From: Candidatus Krumholzibacteriia bacterium
GTDB lineage: Bacteria > Krumholzibacteriota > Krumholzibacteriia > LZORAL124-64-63
Direction: 5' to 3'
Assembly: GCA_016744705.1 (NCBI GenBank)
Contig: JADGDU010000010.1
Span: 85,812 to 149,811, forward strand
DNA: 64,000 nucleotides
The position numbers were made by a program, and so were the translations under genes. The notes under the pieces are model-generated. The model was not told the origin of the DNA, searched no databases, and saw only the letters and a program-made list of their open reading frames with translations. Each line of letters starts with the position of its first letter. Position 1 is the first letter of the stretch. Positions 1 through 8,198 of the stretch are shown one piece after another.

Positions 1-899
1 AACAGAAAATGCGCTTCGAAAATGAGAAGGAATTGGATCTCAGTTTTGGTGTCCAGGGCCTCAGCCGATTCCGGGCCAATGTTTTCCAGCAGCGCGGTGC
101 CACTGCCATGGCTATCCGCCAGATCCCTTACAAAATCAATACCTTTGAAGAGCTGGGTTTACCGCCTGTGGCCCGTGAACTGATCAGTCGCAACCAAGGC
201 ATGGTCCTGGTTACGGGACCCACCGGAAGTGGAAAGTCGACCACTCTGGCCACGATGATTGATACCATCAACACCAGCCGTCAAGGCCACATCATCACCA
301 TTGAAGATCCTATTGAGTTTGTGCATCAACACAAAAATTGCATTGTCAATCAAAGGGAAATCAATAGTGATACCAAGAGCTTTCCCTCAGCCCTCAAATT
401 TGTGCTGCGGCAAGACCCTGATGTGATTCTCATTGGTGAAATGCGCGACAGAGAAACCATCGGAGCAGCCCTCACTCTTGCCGAAACTGGTCACTTGGCC
501 ATGGCCACTTTGCACACCAACAGCACTTTTGAAAGCATCAACCGTATTGTTGATGTCTTTCCTCCCGAGCAACAAAATCAGGTGCGCAGCCAATTGGCCT
601 TCAGTCTTTCGGGTGTCATCACCCAGCAACTTGTGCCGCGTCTGAGAGGTGGCGGAAGGGTTTTGGCCTTGGAGATTATGGTCTGTACTCCCGCCATTAA
701 GGCCATGATTCGCGATAACAAAGTGCACCAGATTTATGGACTGATGCAGGCCGGTCAAAAACACGGTATGCAGACCATGAACCAGAGTTTGTACCAAGCC
801 ATCATAAACAAGTGGATTTCTGTTGAAGATGGCCTTGGCCGCAGCGGTGATCCCATTGAATTGTCCCAGATGCTGGGTGAGCCAGCGTTGTCCATCTGA
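1..899 (+). CDS. pilT: PilT, type IV pilus retraction ATPase (5' end missing)
   Basis: Hexameric cytoplasmic ATPase that drives pilus retraction. The reading frame is already open at the window edge. PilT proteins are about 345-370 residues, so some 50-70 N-terminal residues lie upstream; the ATG at 9 is internal. Visible motifs are the Walker A loop GPTGSGKST (from nt 216), the Asp box around ITIEDPIEF, the Walker B LIGEMRD, and the His box TGHLAMATLHTNS. The C-terminal segment with TPAIKAMIRDNK and a GMQTMNQSL stretch is the PilT/PilU-type end, which separates it from PilB. It ends 14 nt before pilC. PilU is the main alternative; neighbourhood and motifs favour PilT. Confidence 0.93.
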   Translation, partial: QKMRFENEKELDLSFGVQGLSRFRANVFQQRGATAMAIRQIPYKINTFEELGLPPVARELISRNQGMVLVTGPTGSGKSTTLATMIDTINTSRQGHIITIEDPIEFVHQHKNCIVNQREINSDTKSFPSALKFVLRQDPDVILIGEMRDRETIGAALTLAETGHLAMATLHTNSTFESINRIVDVFPPEQQNQVRSQLAFSLSGVITQQLVPRLRGGGRVLALEIMVCTPAIKAMIRDNKVHQIYGLMQAGQKHGMQTMNQSLYQAIINKWISVEDGLGRSGDPIELSQMLGEPALSI

Positions 900-913
900 G
901 GAAGGAAAGTCTC

Positions 914-2131
914 GTGAGCAGCACTACTATTTATAAATGGAAAGGCAAGAGCGCCAAAGGTGAAAGCCTTTCCGGTGAGTATGAAGCCAACGACCGCAAG
1001 GATGTTGGAGAGCACTTACGGAAGCAACGCATTGTCATCACTTCCATAAAGAAAAAGCCCAAAAACATGGACATTAAGCTCTTTCAAAAAAAGAGTGTTG
1101 GGGTGAAAGATTTGTCGGTCTTTACCCGACAGTTTGCCACCATGGTCAATGCAGGCCTGCCTTTGGTGCAGTGCCTGGACGTTTTGGGGAAACAATTGGA
1201 AAAGCCTTATTTCAAAGGCGTCGTGCAAGAAGTTATGTCCGACGTGGAGGGTGGTACCACTCTGGCCGAGGCCATGGAAAAGCATCCCGGAGTCTTCAGT
1301 GACCTTTATGTGAACATGATTGCCGCTGGTGAAGCGGGCGGTATTCTGGATGTCATTCTCAGCCGCTTGGCCGTCTTCCTGGAAAAGGCAGATGCTTTGC
1401 AGCGCAAGGTTAAAGGGGCCATGACTTATCCGATCATCGTTCTGACGGTGGCCGGTGGTGCATGCATCTTCATGCTGATGTTTGTGATTCCTGTTTTTGC
1501 CAAGATGTTCAGCGATTTTGGCGGTACTTTGCCGGCTCCCACTCGCATCGTCATGGCACTATCTGACTTCCTGCGAGTCTATTGGTGGGCACTACTGTCT
1601 GGTTCAGCAATTTTTACAGTTAGTTTCAAAAAGTTCCGGGCAACCAAGAAAGGCCGGTACCTCACCGATAAGCTGGCTCTCAGGATTCCAGTCCTGGGCA
1701 CTGTATTGCGAAAAAGTGGTGTGGCCCGATTCACCCGTACTCTGGGTACCTTGATTGGTTCCGGTGTGGGGATTTTACAGGGGCTTGAGATTACCAGCCG
1801 CACGGCAGGAAACATGGTTATGCAAAAAGCCATTGAAGATACATCAGCGGCTATCAGCCAGGGGGAAACCATTGCCGTACCCTTGAAAGCCAGTGGAGTC
1901 TTTCCGCCCATGGTGACCCAGATGATCGCCATTGGAGAGCAAACTGGTGCCCTCGATGAAATGCTTTCAAAAATTGCCGATTTTTATGACGATGAAGTGG
2001 ACTCCGCTGTGGATGCCCTCACCGCAGCCATTGAACCCATCATGATTGTAGTTATGGGGACCATGGTTGGTGGCATGCTGGTGGCTATGTATTTGCCCAT
2101 GTTCAAAATGTCCGAAATCGTGGGAGGCTGA
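914..2131 (+). CDS. pilC: PilC, type IV pilus inner-membrane platform protein
   Basis: Polytopic inner-membrane platform that couples the PilB/PilT motors to pilin assembly. It has 405 residues, the normal family length. The GTG start at 914 follows a GGAAAG ribosome-binding site just after pilT. Two T2SSF domains (about residues 75-195 and 275-395) contain the repeated pattern LSVFTRQFATMVNAGLPLVQ and FTRTLGTLIGSGVGILQGLE. Hydrophobic segments lie near 170-200, 215-235 and 370-398. The stop is followed within 5 nt by the TTG start of the sensor kinase, and the pilC tail carries its ribosome-binding site, so the two are probably translationally coupled. Confidence 0.95.
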   Translation: MSSTTIYKWKGKSAKGESLSGEYEANDRKDVGEHLRKQRIVITSIKKKPKNMDIKLFQKKSVGVKDLSVFTRQFATMVNAGLPLVQCLDVLGKQLEKPYFKGVVQEVMSDVEGGTTLAEAMEKHPGVFSDLYVNMIAAGEAGGILDVILSRLAVFLEKADALQRKVKGAMTYPIIVLTVAGGACIFMLMFVIPVFAKMFSDFGGTLPAPTRIVMALSDFLRVYWWALLSGSAIFTVSFKKFRATKKGRYLTDKLALRIPVLGTVLRKSGVARFTRTLGTLIGSGVGILQGLEITSRTAGNMVMQKAIEDTSAAISQGETIAVPLKASGVFPPMVTQMIAIGEQTGALDEMLSKIADFYDDEVDSAVDALTAAIEPIMIVVMGTMVGGMLVAMYLPMFKMSEIVGG

Positions 2132-2135
2132 GGGT

Positions 2136-3701
2136 TTGAACCTCTTTGCCGGTGCTGGAAAACAAAAAACCACGGACGCACGTCAGCTTCTGGGCCGGTG
2201 CACTCTTTTGGTGGTCTTGTCCCTGGCTGCGGTTGTGGCTCACAACTACGCACCTGACAATACATCAGGCACTGGTCTTATGGGCACTCTGGCAGTGCTG
2301 GGCACGTCCATCGCTTTGGCTTGGATGGCCAAAATGGGACGTTGGTCGGGGAAAACCATCGTTCCTATCCAGATGGCCATCGATATTATTTCCGTAGGTC
2401 TGGTGGCATATTTTGCCGGCCAAACTCCGGGAATTGTGGCTCTGATTGTGGTCATTGGAGTGGGAGTTCAGGTCTTTGCCTGGGATTTTTTCCGGCGCAA
2501 TCTCTTGATGGAACAAGATGAAACCCTGAGCCAATTGCGAGTCCAGAAAGCCCGTTGGGAAGTCCGTAATATTATTGACAACATCCGCAGTGGTTTGCTC
2601 ACTGTGGATCGTCATGGCATGGTCATCCGAGTCAACCCCGCGTGTTGCCGTATTCTGGAAATGGAATCACAGGACATGTTGGGTCGTAAGTTGGTCGACA
2701 TTTGCCGCGGTGGCATGGAGGAACTCAACGATACAATTTGCCCTGTTGCCAACGGCAAGACTCCGGTGGACCGAGGGGAGGTTCTGCTGAAAAGAATGGG
2801 CCGCAGTATTCCATTGGGTTTGAATGTGAATCACGTGACTGCTCCCAATGGGAAAATCATTGGGGCCATTTCCATCTTTACGGATTTAACTCGTGAAAAA
2901 GAAATGACTGAACGGGTGAGGGAAAGTGATCGTCTGGCAGCCATTGGTGAACTGGCGGCCAGCATTGCCCATGAAATTCGCAACCCCCTGGCCAGCATTC
3001 GCGGCAGTGTGGAAATGTTGGATGATGATCTGGATTTGGATGGAGACCAAGCGGAATTGATGGCCCTGGTTCTCAAAGAAAGTGGCCGCGTCAATACCAT
3101 CATCAATGATTTCTTGGCCTATTCCCGCATGCGCCCCACCAGCCGCCGCAGGTTTCCGGGCCACGAATTTAAAGATGAAATTTCTCTGCAGATCCGCCAG
3201 CACATTGCCGCCAAAGGTGGCCGGGTGCATTTGCATTGCGACATCCAGCCCGAGGATATGGATGTGGTGGCCGATCCAGGGCAGCTCACCCAAATGACCT
3301 TAAACTTGGTTATCAATGCCTGCGAGGCCATGAAGTATCATGGCGATCTGCACATCTGTTTGCGGTTGTTGGCCGCCGGCACAAGCCAGGAGTTGGTTGT
3401 TACGGATAATGGGCCAGGCATAAACCATGAAATTCGGCATGAGCTTTTCACCCCCTTCGCCACTGACAAGGATGGGGGAACGGGGCTGGGTCTGAGTATC
3501 GTTCAGCGCATTGCCACCGCCCACGGCGGGCATGTCAGGGCTGAGGATGCTCCGGGTGGAGGCACCACCTTCAGGGTGAGATGGCCCTTGGTTCATGTGC
3601 CCGAAATGTCTCCTGGTCCGGTTGACTCAGAAGAGGATTCAGTGATTACCCCAGTGCAAACCCCAGCCAGCGGTAGCCTGGAAAATTTGCTGTCCGTCTG
3701 A
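2136..3701 (+). CDS. pilS: PilS-type sensor histidine kinase
   Basis: Membrane histidine kinase partner of the adjacent PilR. I chose the TTG at 2136, preceded by GGGAGGC in the pilC tail; an earlier in-frame ATG at 2067 would overlap pilC by 65 nt. About four membrane segments occupy the first 135 residues. A PAS-like region follows, then HisKA with the phospho-accepting His in SIAHEIRNPLASIRG (about residue 279). The HATPase domain has an N box (VINACEAM), G1 (VTDNGPGI) and G2 (GGTGLGLSIV). The protein is 521 residues, as expected for PilS/NtrB kinases. In characterised systems PilS senses membrane pilin levels; the same role here is inferred from context. Confidence 0.9.
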   Translation: MNLFAGAGKQKTTDARQLLGRCTLLVVLSLAAVVAHNYAPDNTSGTGLMGTLAVLGTSIALAWMAKMGRWSGKTIVPIQMAIDIISVGLVAYFAGQTPGIVALIVVIGVGVQVFAWDFFRRNLLMEQDETLSQLRVQKARWEVRNIIDNIRSGLLTVDRHGMVIRVNPACCRILEMESQDMLGRKLVDICRGGMEELNDTICPVANGKTPVDRGEVLLKRMGRSIPLGLNVNHVTAPNGKIIGAISIFTDLTREKEMTERVRESDRLAAIGELAASIAHEIRNPLASIRGSVEMLDDDLDLDGDQAELMALVLKESGRVNTIINDFLAYSRMRPTSRRRFPGHEFKDEISLQIRQHIAAKGGRVHLHCDIQPEDMDVVADPGQLTQMTLNLVINACEAMKYHGDLHICLRLLAAGTSQELVVTDNGPGINHEIRHELFTPFATDKDGGTGLGLSIVQRIATAHGGHVRAEDAPGGGTTFRVRWPLVHVPEMSPGPVDSEEDSVITPVQTPASGSLENLLSV

Positions 3702-3853
3702 CCTCGCATTCTGCAATTGCTTCCTCTTGAAAATTCTCTCCAAAATTAGTCCAAACCTGGAAAAAACTTCCAATTGGTGGTTAAGTCCCCCTGCTCGGGG
3801 GCCGATACCTCAATCAACACTGCAATTTGCCCTTAGATATTGAAGGAGTGGCT
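3702..3853 (+). other. pilS-pilR intergenic region with small hairpin
   Basis: This 152-nt gap holds a short C-tract/G-tract hairpin (CCCCC-TGCTC-GGGGG at about 3787-3801) with no following T-tract. I see no convincing -24/-12 or -35/-10 promoter. The pilR ribosome-binding site GAAGGAG ends the gap. Confidence 0.35.
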
Positions 3854-5359
3854 ATGGCCAAGGACAGGATTCTGGTAGTTGATGATGAAGAGTCCATGTG
3901 CCAATATCTTGCCATCCTACTGCGTAAGGAAGGCTATGCTGTGACCACGGTCAACAGTGGGGTTCAAGCCCTGCAGGAGATCGGACAGCAACAGTTTGAT
4001 TTGGTGATGACAGATATACAGATGCCCAAGATGGATGGTATCCAACTGCTCAAGGGGATCAAGGCGCTGGATCCCACAACTCCCGTGATTATTATGACGG
4101 CCTACGCCAGCGAACAATCCGCCATCGATGCGGTGAACCTGGGGGCCTTTTCATATTTGCAGAAGCACTGCAAAAACGACGAAATTCGCATGGTGGTGCG
4201 CAATGCCCTGGCTCTGGGAAAAGCCCGCAGCGAAAACCAGGAACTGAAAAAGAAGCTGACCAAAAGCACCAAGGCCAAAAAGATAATCGGCCAAAGCCCC
4301 CGCATGCGCTCGGTCTACAAAATGGTGGAAAAGATTGCCGCCACCAACGCCACAGTCCTTATCAATGGTGACAGTGGTACTGGTAAAGAACTGATTGCCA
4401 ACTCTATTCACCAACAGAGTGACCGGGTGGATCAGCCTTTTGTGGCTATCAACTGTGGGGCCATTCCCGAAACATTGCTTGAAAGTCAATTGTTCGGGCA
4501 TGTGAAAGGTTCGTTCACCGGGGCTGACAGGGATCATAATGGATTCTGTCAACAGGCCGAAGGCGGCACAATTTTTCTGGACGAAATTGGCGAAACTCCC
4601 CACACCATCCAAGTCAAACTTCTGCGCATGCTTCAGGAACGGGAAATATATCCCGTGGGAAGCAGCAAGCCCATCAAGGTTAATTTGCGAGTGGTTGCTG
4701 CCACAAACCGCAACCTTGAAGAGGAAGTGGCCAAAGGAAACTTCCGTATTGACCTTTTTTACCGGCTGAATGTGATCCCTTTGGATTTACCGGCTTTGCG
4801 CGAACGCGCTGATGACATCCCTCTGCTGGCCGATCATTTCCTGCGCCAATGTTGCCCCCAGGAGTATCAGGGAACTCTGAGCTCAATCATTGATGATTCT
4901 GCTCTGAAGGCCATGCAGTCCTATGAATGGCCGGGAAATGTTCGGGAATTGGAAAATGTCATTGAGAGAGCCAGCATCATTCGCGACAGCCAGTTGATCA
5001 CGATCAACGATCTGCCTGCGGACATGCATGATGGATCTTCAGCGGATAGCCCTGCTGGCAACATGACCGTGGGGGGCCATATCACTTTGGACGATTTGGA
5101 ACGAGCCCACATTCTGGCTCTGCTGGAAAATACCGGGGGTGCCCGGAAGCAGACCAGTGAAATTTTGGGCATCAATGCTTCCACTCTTTACCGCAAGCTC
5201 AAAAAATATGGTGTTCAGGATCCTGAAGATATGGACATGGAGCTGGATGATGAAGCATCCGTACCAGGAGAAGACGTGATGGATACGGTGGAAGCAGTGC
5301 TGCGTGAAACGGAATTTGAAACTGAAATATCCCAAAAGGATTTTCAGCCTCTGGGCTGA
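3854..5359 (+). CDS. pilR: PilR, sigma-54-dependent response regulator
   Basis: NtrC-family activator that opens sigma-54 promoters after phosphorylation by PilS. The start is ATG 3854 (MAKDRILVVDDEE) behind GAAGGAG; an upstream in-frame start at 3827 lacks a site. The receiver domain (1-120) has the acidic pair D10/D11 and phospho-acceptor D54. The AAA+ domain (about 140-375) has Walker A GDSGTGKE, Walker B GGTIFLDEIGE and the sigma-54 contact loop written GSFTGA rather than the usual GAFTGA. A Fis-type helix-turn-helix (RKQTSEILGINASTLYRKLKKYG) is near residue 445. Length is 501 residues, including an acidic tail. Three sigma-54 promoters in this locus are its likely targets. Confidence 0.93.
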   Translation: MAKDRILVVDDEESMCQYLAILLRKEGYAVTTVNSGVQALQEIGQQQFDLVMTDIQMPKMDGIQLLKGIKALDPTTPVIIMTAYASEQSAIDAVNLGAFSYLQKHCKNDEIRMVVRNALALGKARSENQELKKKLTKSTKAKKIIGQSPRMRSVYKMVEKIAATNATVLINGDSGTGKELIANSIHQQSDRVDQPFVAINCGAIPETLLESQLFGHVKGSFTGADRDHNGFCQQAEGGTIFLDEIGETPHTIQVKLLRMLQEREIYPVGSSKPIKVNLRVVAATNRNLEEEVAKGNFRIDLFYRLNVIPLDLPALRERADDIPLLADHFLRQCCPQEYQGTLSSIIDDSALKAMQSYEWPGNVRELENVIERASIIRDSQLITINDLPADMHDGSSADSPAGNMTVGGHITLDDLERAHILALLENTGGARKQTSEILGINASTLYRKLKKYGVQDPEDMDMELDDEASVPGEDVMDTVEAVLRETEFETEISQKDFQPLG

Positions 5360-5380
5360 GCGTTTGGGGATTGGTGATAC

Positions 5381-5397
5381 GCACGGTTTTTCCGTGC
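5381..5397 (+). other. Stem-loop downstream of pilR
   Basis: GCACGG-TTTTT-CCGTGC perfect six-base-pair hairpin beginning 22 nt after the pilR stop. There is no T-tract after it, so termination is uncertain. It could also be a DNA site in the pilA upstream region. Confidence 0.4.
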
Positions 5398-5459
5398 AGG
5401 TGGGCAAAATGCACTTCTCTACACCAAGTACAGAAGAGGGATTAGCTCACGAGGGATTT

Positions 5460-5486
5460 GTAAGGCGTTGTAAAAGACCACCTTAC
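5460..5486. promoter_or_regulatory. Inverted repeat, candidate PilR upstream activating site
   Basis: GTAAGG and CCTTAC arms are separated by 15 nt. The repeat lies about 26-52 nt upstream of the pilA -24/-12 promoter, within the range used by sigma-54 activators. Assignment to PilR is inference from position and symmetry only. Confidence 0.35.
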
Positions 5487-5511
5487 GAAGAGTCGAGGAT
5501 CGAGAGGCAAA

Positions 5512-5527
5512 TGGCATAGCCATTGCA
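5512..5527 (+). promoter_or_regulatory. Sigma-54 (-24/-12) promoter of pilA
   Basis: TGGCATAGCCATTGCA matches the sigma-54 consensus TGGCAC-N5-TTGCA, with GG and GC exactly 10 nt apart. It gives a leader of roughly 90 nt before the pilA GTG at 5630. Sigma-54/PilR control of pilA is established in Pseudomonas and Myxococcus. Confidence 0.82.
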
Positions 5528-5629
5528 TCACTAAGACTGCCATAGGCAGGCATTCGAGAGACCGGTTTCAAACTTGACCGGTGTCTATCACACAAGTGGT
5601 CAATTGGGACCGAACAAGGAGGACAGATA

Positions 5630-6040
5630 GTGTTAAACCGTAAGGGATTTACTCTCATTGAGCTCATGATCGTTGTCGTTATCATCGGTATTTTGGCAGC
5701 CATCGCCATTCCTAACTTTATTAGCATGCAAGATCGTGCCAAGGAAGCCAAGGTTAAGGGCGCTGCTCACACTGTACAGTTGGCCGCAGAAGATTATGCT
5801 GTCCGTAACGACGGTATCTATACTGCAGCTTTGGCTGACATCCAGGCTTTGCTGCCTGGTGGCAATCTTCTTGATAACGCCTTCACCGGCGCTGCTGCTG
5901 AGCCTAGCGTTGCTGGTCCTGCTGCTGCTATTGGTGCCATTGGTATGGCTGCTGTCGCCCAGGGTGGCGTCAATGTTGGTTACACCATCACTGGTTACGG
6001 CAAGGAAGCCATCGTTGTTACTCTGACTAGTGGACAATAA
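5630..6040 (+). CDS. pilA: Type IV major pilin PilA
   Basis: Structural subunit of the pilus fibre. The GTG start at 5630 follows AAGGAGG. A short class III leader (MLNRKG) ends at the prepilin peptidase site G|FTLIELM, with the conserved Glu5 and a hydrophobic alpha-helix through about residue 30. The 136-residue protein continues with an amphipathic helix (RAKEAKVKGAAHTVQLAAEDYAV) and a short Ala/Gly-rich C-terminal domain without a cysteine pair. It has its own sigma-54 promoter and a strong terminator, fitting a highly expressed major pilin. Two related genes follow. Confidence 0.93.
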   Translation: MLNRKGFTLIELMIVVVIIGILAAIAIPNFISMQDRAKEAKVKGAAHTVQLAAEDYAVRNDGIYTAALADIQALLPGGNLLDNAFTGAAAEPSVAGPAAAIGAIGMAAVAQGGVNVGYTITGYGKEAIVVTLTSGQ

Positions 6041-6063
6041 GTCTTCCGGTTCCAGGTAATAGA

Positions 6064-6092
6064 AGCGGGACCGGTTACCGGTCCCGCTTTTT
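6064..6092 (+). terminator. Rho-independent terminator of pilA
   Basis: An 11-bp GC-rich perfect stem (AGCGGGACCGG / CCGGTCCCGCT) with loop TTA is followed by a T-run. It lies 24 nt after the pilA stop. Confidence 0.9.
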
Positions 6093-6107
6093 CCATAAGG
6101 TGATGTT

Positions 6108-6533
6108 TTGAAACTCAATTTAAAAATTCCCGAAAACTACCCTGACTTGGTGCTGGCCATTGGCTCTGCAAGCATGATCGTGGTTTTTCTCTTTCTTTTG
6201 GGAATTCCGGCTTTTCACTATCTAGAAGGCCGGGCCCAACAAGCTGCTGTCAGGGGAAACGCCGCCACTTTACAATTGGCCGCAGAATCTTATGCCGCGG
6301 CAAATATGGGGGAATATCCGGAAGATCCGGTGGATTTAATCAGTTATCTTCCCGGAGACGAACCTCCAGTGAATCCCTTCACGGGCAAACAATCGCTGTT
6401 CCGCTTTCAGGCCGGAGATATGACCTACCGTTCTCCTACCAATGGCAAAGATTACGTTATTGAGGCCTGGGGATATGGAAAAGATAACCATCCCAAACGC
6501 CTAATGGTTCTCAAGGGCCGCAAGCCACGCTGA
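6108..6533 (+). CDS. Pilin-like membrane protein lacking a prepilin cleavage site
   Basis: 141 residues from a TTG start at 6108, behind AAGGTGA. An N-terminal hydrophobic segment (LVLAIGSASMIVVFLFLLGIPAF, about residues 14-36) leads into RAQQAAVRGNAATLQLAAESYAAANMGEYP. This clearly parallels the alpha-helix of PilA (RAKEAKVKGAAHTVQLAAEDYAVRNDGIYT) and includes an NPFTG segment like the pilins' AFTG. No G-FTLIE motif precedes the hydrophobic stretch, so PilD processing is not expected. It may be a membrane-resident pilin relative, a minor subunit or a regulator of pilin stability; function is unknown. Transcription must read through the pilA terminator or start between 6040 and 6108. Confidence 0.75.
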   Translation: MKLNLKIPENYPDLVLAIGSASMIVVFLFLLGIPAFHYLEGRAQQAAVRGNAATLQLAAESYAAANMGEYPEDPVDLISYLPGDEPPVNPFTGKQSLFRFQAGDMTYRSPTNGKDYVIEAWGYGKDNHPKRLMVLKGRKPR

Positions 6534-6669
6534 TTTTATTTCATCTGAATTCTCTGCTAATTTCCCCATTAATCCTGCAAAAATCCTGCAAAAAAACCTC
6601 AAAACACCCATTCCGCAGCCGATATGACTTGAGTGTCAAGTGGATGGTAACCTATTGAGGAGGTCTCTC

Positions 6670-7080
6670 TTGCGAGTGCGTCAAGGATTTACAATTATAG
6701 AATTGATGATCGTAGGGGTGATCATCGGAATACTCGTCACCGCCGCCATTCCCAACTATTTAAGTATGCAAAACAGGGCCAAAGAGAGCCAGGTGGCGAG
6801 TAATGCTCACACCCTTCAATTGGCCGCAGAAGATTTTGGGGTTAGACACGACGGTTTTTATTCCTGCGCACAGGCCGACTTGCTCCCTCTTTTGCCGGGT
6901 GGCCACCGATTGGCCAATTCCTTCACCGGAGGTATGACTGAACCGCGGTTTGGTGCCACGGCCACCACACCTGGGGAGTTAGGCATTGTGAACATCGTTC
7001 AGGGTGGAGAAAACGTTGGTTATAGCATCAATGGCTGGGGCCAGAAGGCCGAAATCCTCATTTATTCCAGTGGACAGTAA
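6670..7080 (+). CDS. Second type IV pilin
   Basis: 136 residues, the same length as PilA. I chose the TTG at 6670 (LRVRQG|FTIIELM), 7 nt after GAGGAGG; an upstream ATG at 6640 lacks a ribosome-binding site. It has the class III cleavage site, Glu5, a hydrophobic helix, and a body colinear with PilA (SMQNRAKESQVASNAHTLQLAAEDFGVRHDGFY). It ends with the same SSGQ-type C-terminus (PilA: TSGQ). The start codon is weak and no sigma-54 promoter is visible upstream, so lower expression, as for a minor or alternative pilin, is likely. A direct repeat AATCCTGCAAA x2 occurs at about 6571-6592. Confidence 0.88.
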   Translation: MRVRQGFTIIELMIVGVIIGILVTAAIPNYLSMQNRAKESQVASNAHTLQLAAEDFGVRHDGFYSCAQADLLPLLPGGHRLANSFTGGMTEPRFGATATTPGELGIVNIVQGGENVGYSINGWGQKAEILIYSSGQ

Positions 7081-7096
7081 AAGCTGATTCAGGAAT

Positions 7097-7112
7097 TGGC
7101 ACCGACTTTGCA
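7097..7112 (+). promoter_or_regulatory. Sigma-54 (-24/-12) promoter of the ABC transporter/pilD operon
   Basis: TGGCACCGACTTTGCA: the TGGCAC and TTGCA blocks match consensus exactly, with GG and GC 10 nt apart. It lies 72 nt before the TTG start of the ABC ATPase gene, implying that the ABC-permease-TPR-pilD operon belongs to the PilR regulon. Confidence 0.85.
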
Positions 7113-7184
7113 AAAATTTCTCCAGTGTGACACATATCATCCATAAACCTGATCTGCGGCTTCTTGCGCAGACGGAGGTGGACG

Positions 7185-8198
7185 TTGAGTTTCCAGAACG
7201 TGGTTATAAACAAGCCAGATGCGGACCTTTCTATTGGGGCAGTTTTGGACCAGGGAGCTTTGGTCGGCTCCCCGGCAGCGAATATTGAACAAACATCCAG
7301 GCCAGGTTCTGCCCATGTGGACGCCCTGAGAGTGCTGGATCTGAATAAAAGCTTTCGTTCAGGTTTTCTACGCAAACGTCTACGGGGAATCCAGGGCGTT
7401 TCCTTTTCTGTAAGCAAAGGGGAGGTCTTTGCTTTGCTGGGCCACAATGGCGCGGGAAAAACCACGACCATCAATTGCATTCTGGATTTGATGCATCCCG
7501 ATCATGGACAGGTTCAAATTTTTAATACCCGCAGCACTGACATCTCCTCCCGAGCCAGGGTAGGGTACCTTCCGGAGCGTCCTTATTTTTTCGAACACCT
7601 TTCAGGACGTGAATTGTTGGTGTTTTACGCTGATCTTTTGGATGTACCCAAGGGGCAACAATCCTCTCAGATTGAATTGATTTTAGAAAAAACCGGGATG
7701 GCTTCCGATGCGGACCGGCCCTTACGAAAGTATAGCAAAGGCATGCTCCAGCGCATTGGACTGGCCCAGGCCTTAATCGGGGATCCGGATCTGCTCATCC
7801 TGGATGAACCCATGAGCGGGCTGGATCCAGTGGGCAGGCGGGAAGTCCGGCATTTGCTTCAGGATTTGAAAGCTCAAGGCAAGACGATCATTCTCTCGTC
7901 CCACATTGTTCCGGATGTAGAAATTCTGGCTGATAGTGTAGGAATTATGTGTGAAGGGCGCCTGGCCGTAACCACATCCATGAGCGAATTGAGCAACCAA
8001 AGCAGTTATGAAATCCGAGTTTTTGATGAGGCCGCGGTTTTGGGATATTCCATCATTGCCGCCGGTGATATTGATGCTTTGAGAAGCACCCTTGAAAATT
8101 GCCGGCAAAATAATCGTAAGGTTCTGTCAGTGGAAACCAAACGTTCCGGTCTGGAAGATTTGTTTATGCAGGTTCATGACGCAAGGAAGGGCGCTTAA
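7185..8198 (+). CDS. ABC transporter ATP-binding protein of the pilus locus (PilH-like position)
   Basis: Cytoplasmic ATPase of an ABC-2 exporter. I chose TTG 7185 behind GGAGGTGG; an earlier TTG at 7164 is upstream of that site. An N-terminal extension of about 45 residues precedes the ABC domain. The domain has Walker A GHNGAGKTT, a Q-loop near GYLPERPYF, signature YSKGMLQR, Walker B LLILDEP and switch His (SSHIV). A C-terminal extension of about 90 residues follows. In Myxococcus the pilGHI ABC genes occupy the same place between pilA and pilD and are needed for pilus function. The substrate is unknown. Its stop overlaps the permease start (TAATG). Confidence 0.88.
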   Translation: MSFQNVVINKPDADLSIGAVLDQGALVGSPAANIEQTSRPGSAHVDALRVLDLNKSFRSGFLRKRLRGIQGVSFSVSKGEVFALLGHNGAGKTTTINCILDLMHPDHGQVQIFNTRSTDISSRARVGYLPERPYFFEHLSGRELLVFYADLLDVPKGQQSSQIELILEKTGMASDADRPLRKYSKGMLQRIGLAQALIGDPDLLILDEPMSGLDPVGRREVRHLLQDLKAQGKTIILSSHIVPDVEILADSVGIMCEGRLAVTTSMSELSNQSSYEIRVFDEAAVLGYSIIAAGDIDALRSTLENCRQNNRKVLSVETKRSGLEDLFMQVHDARKGA

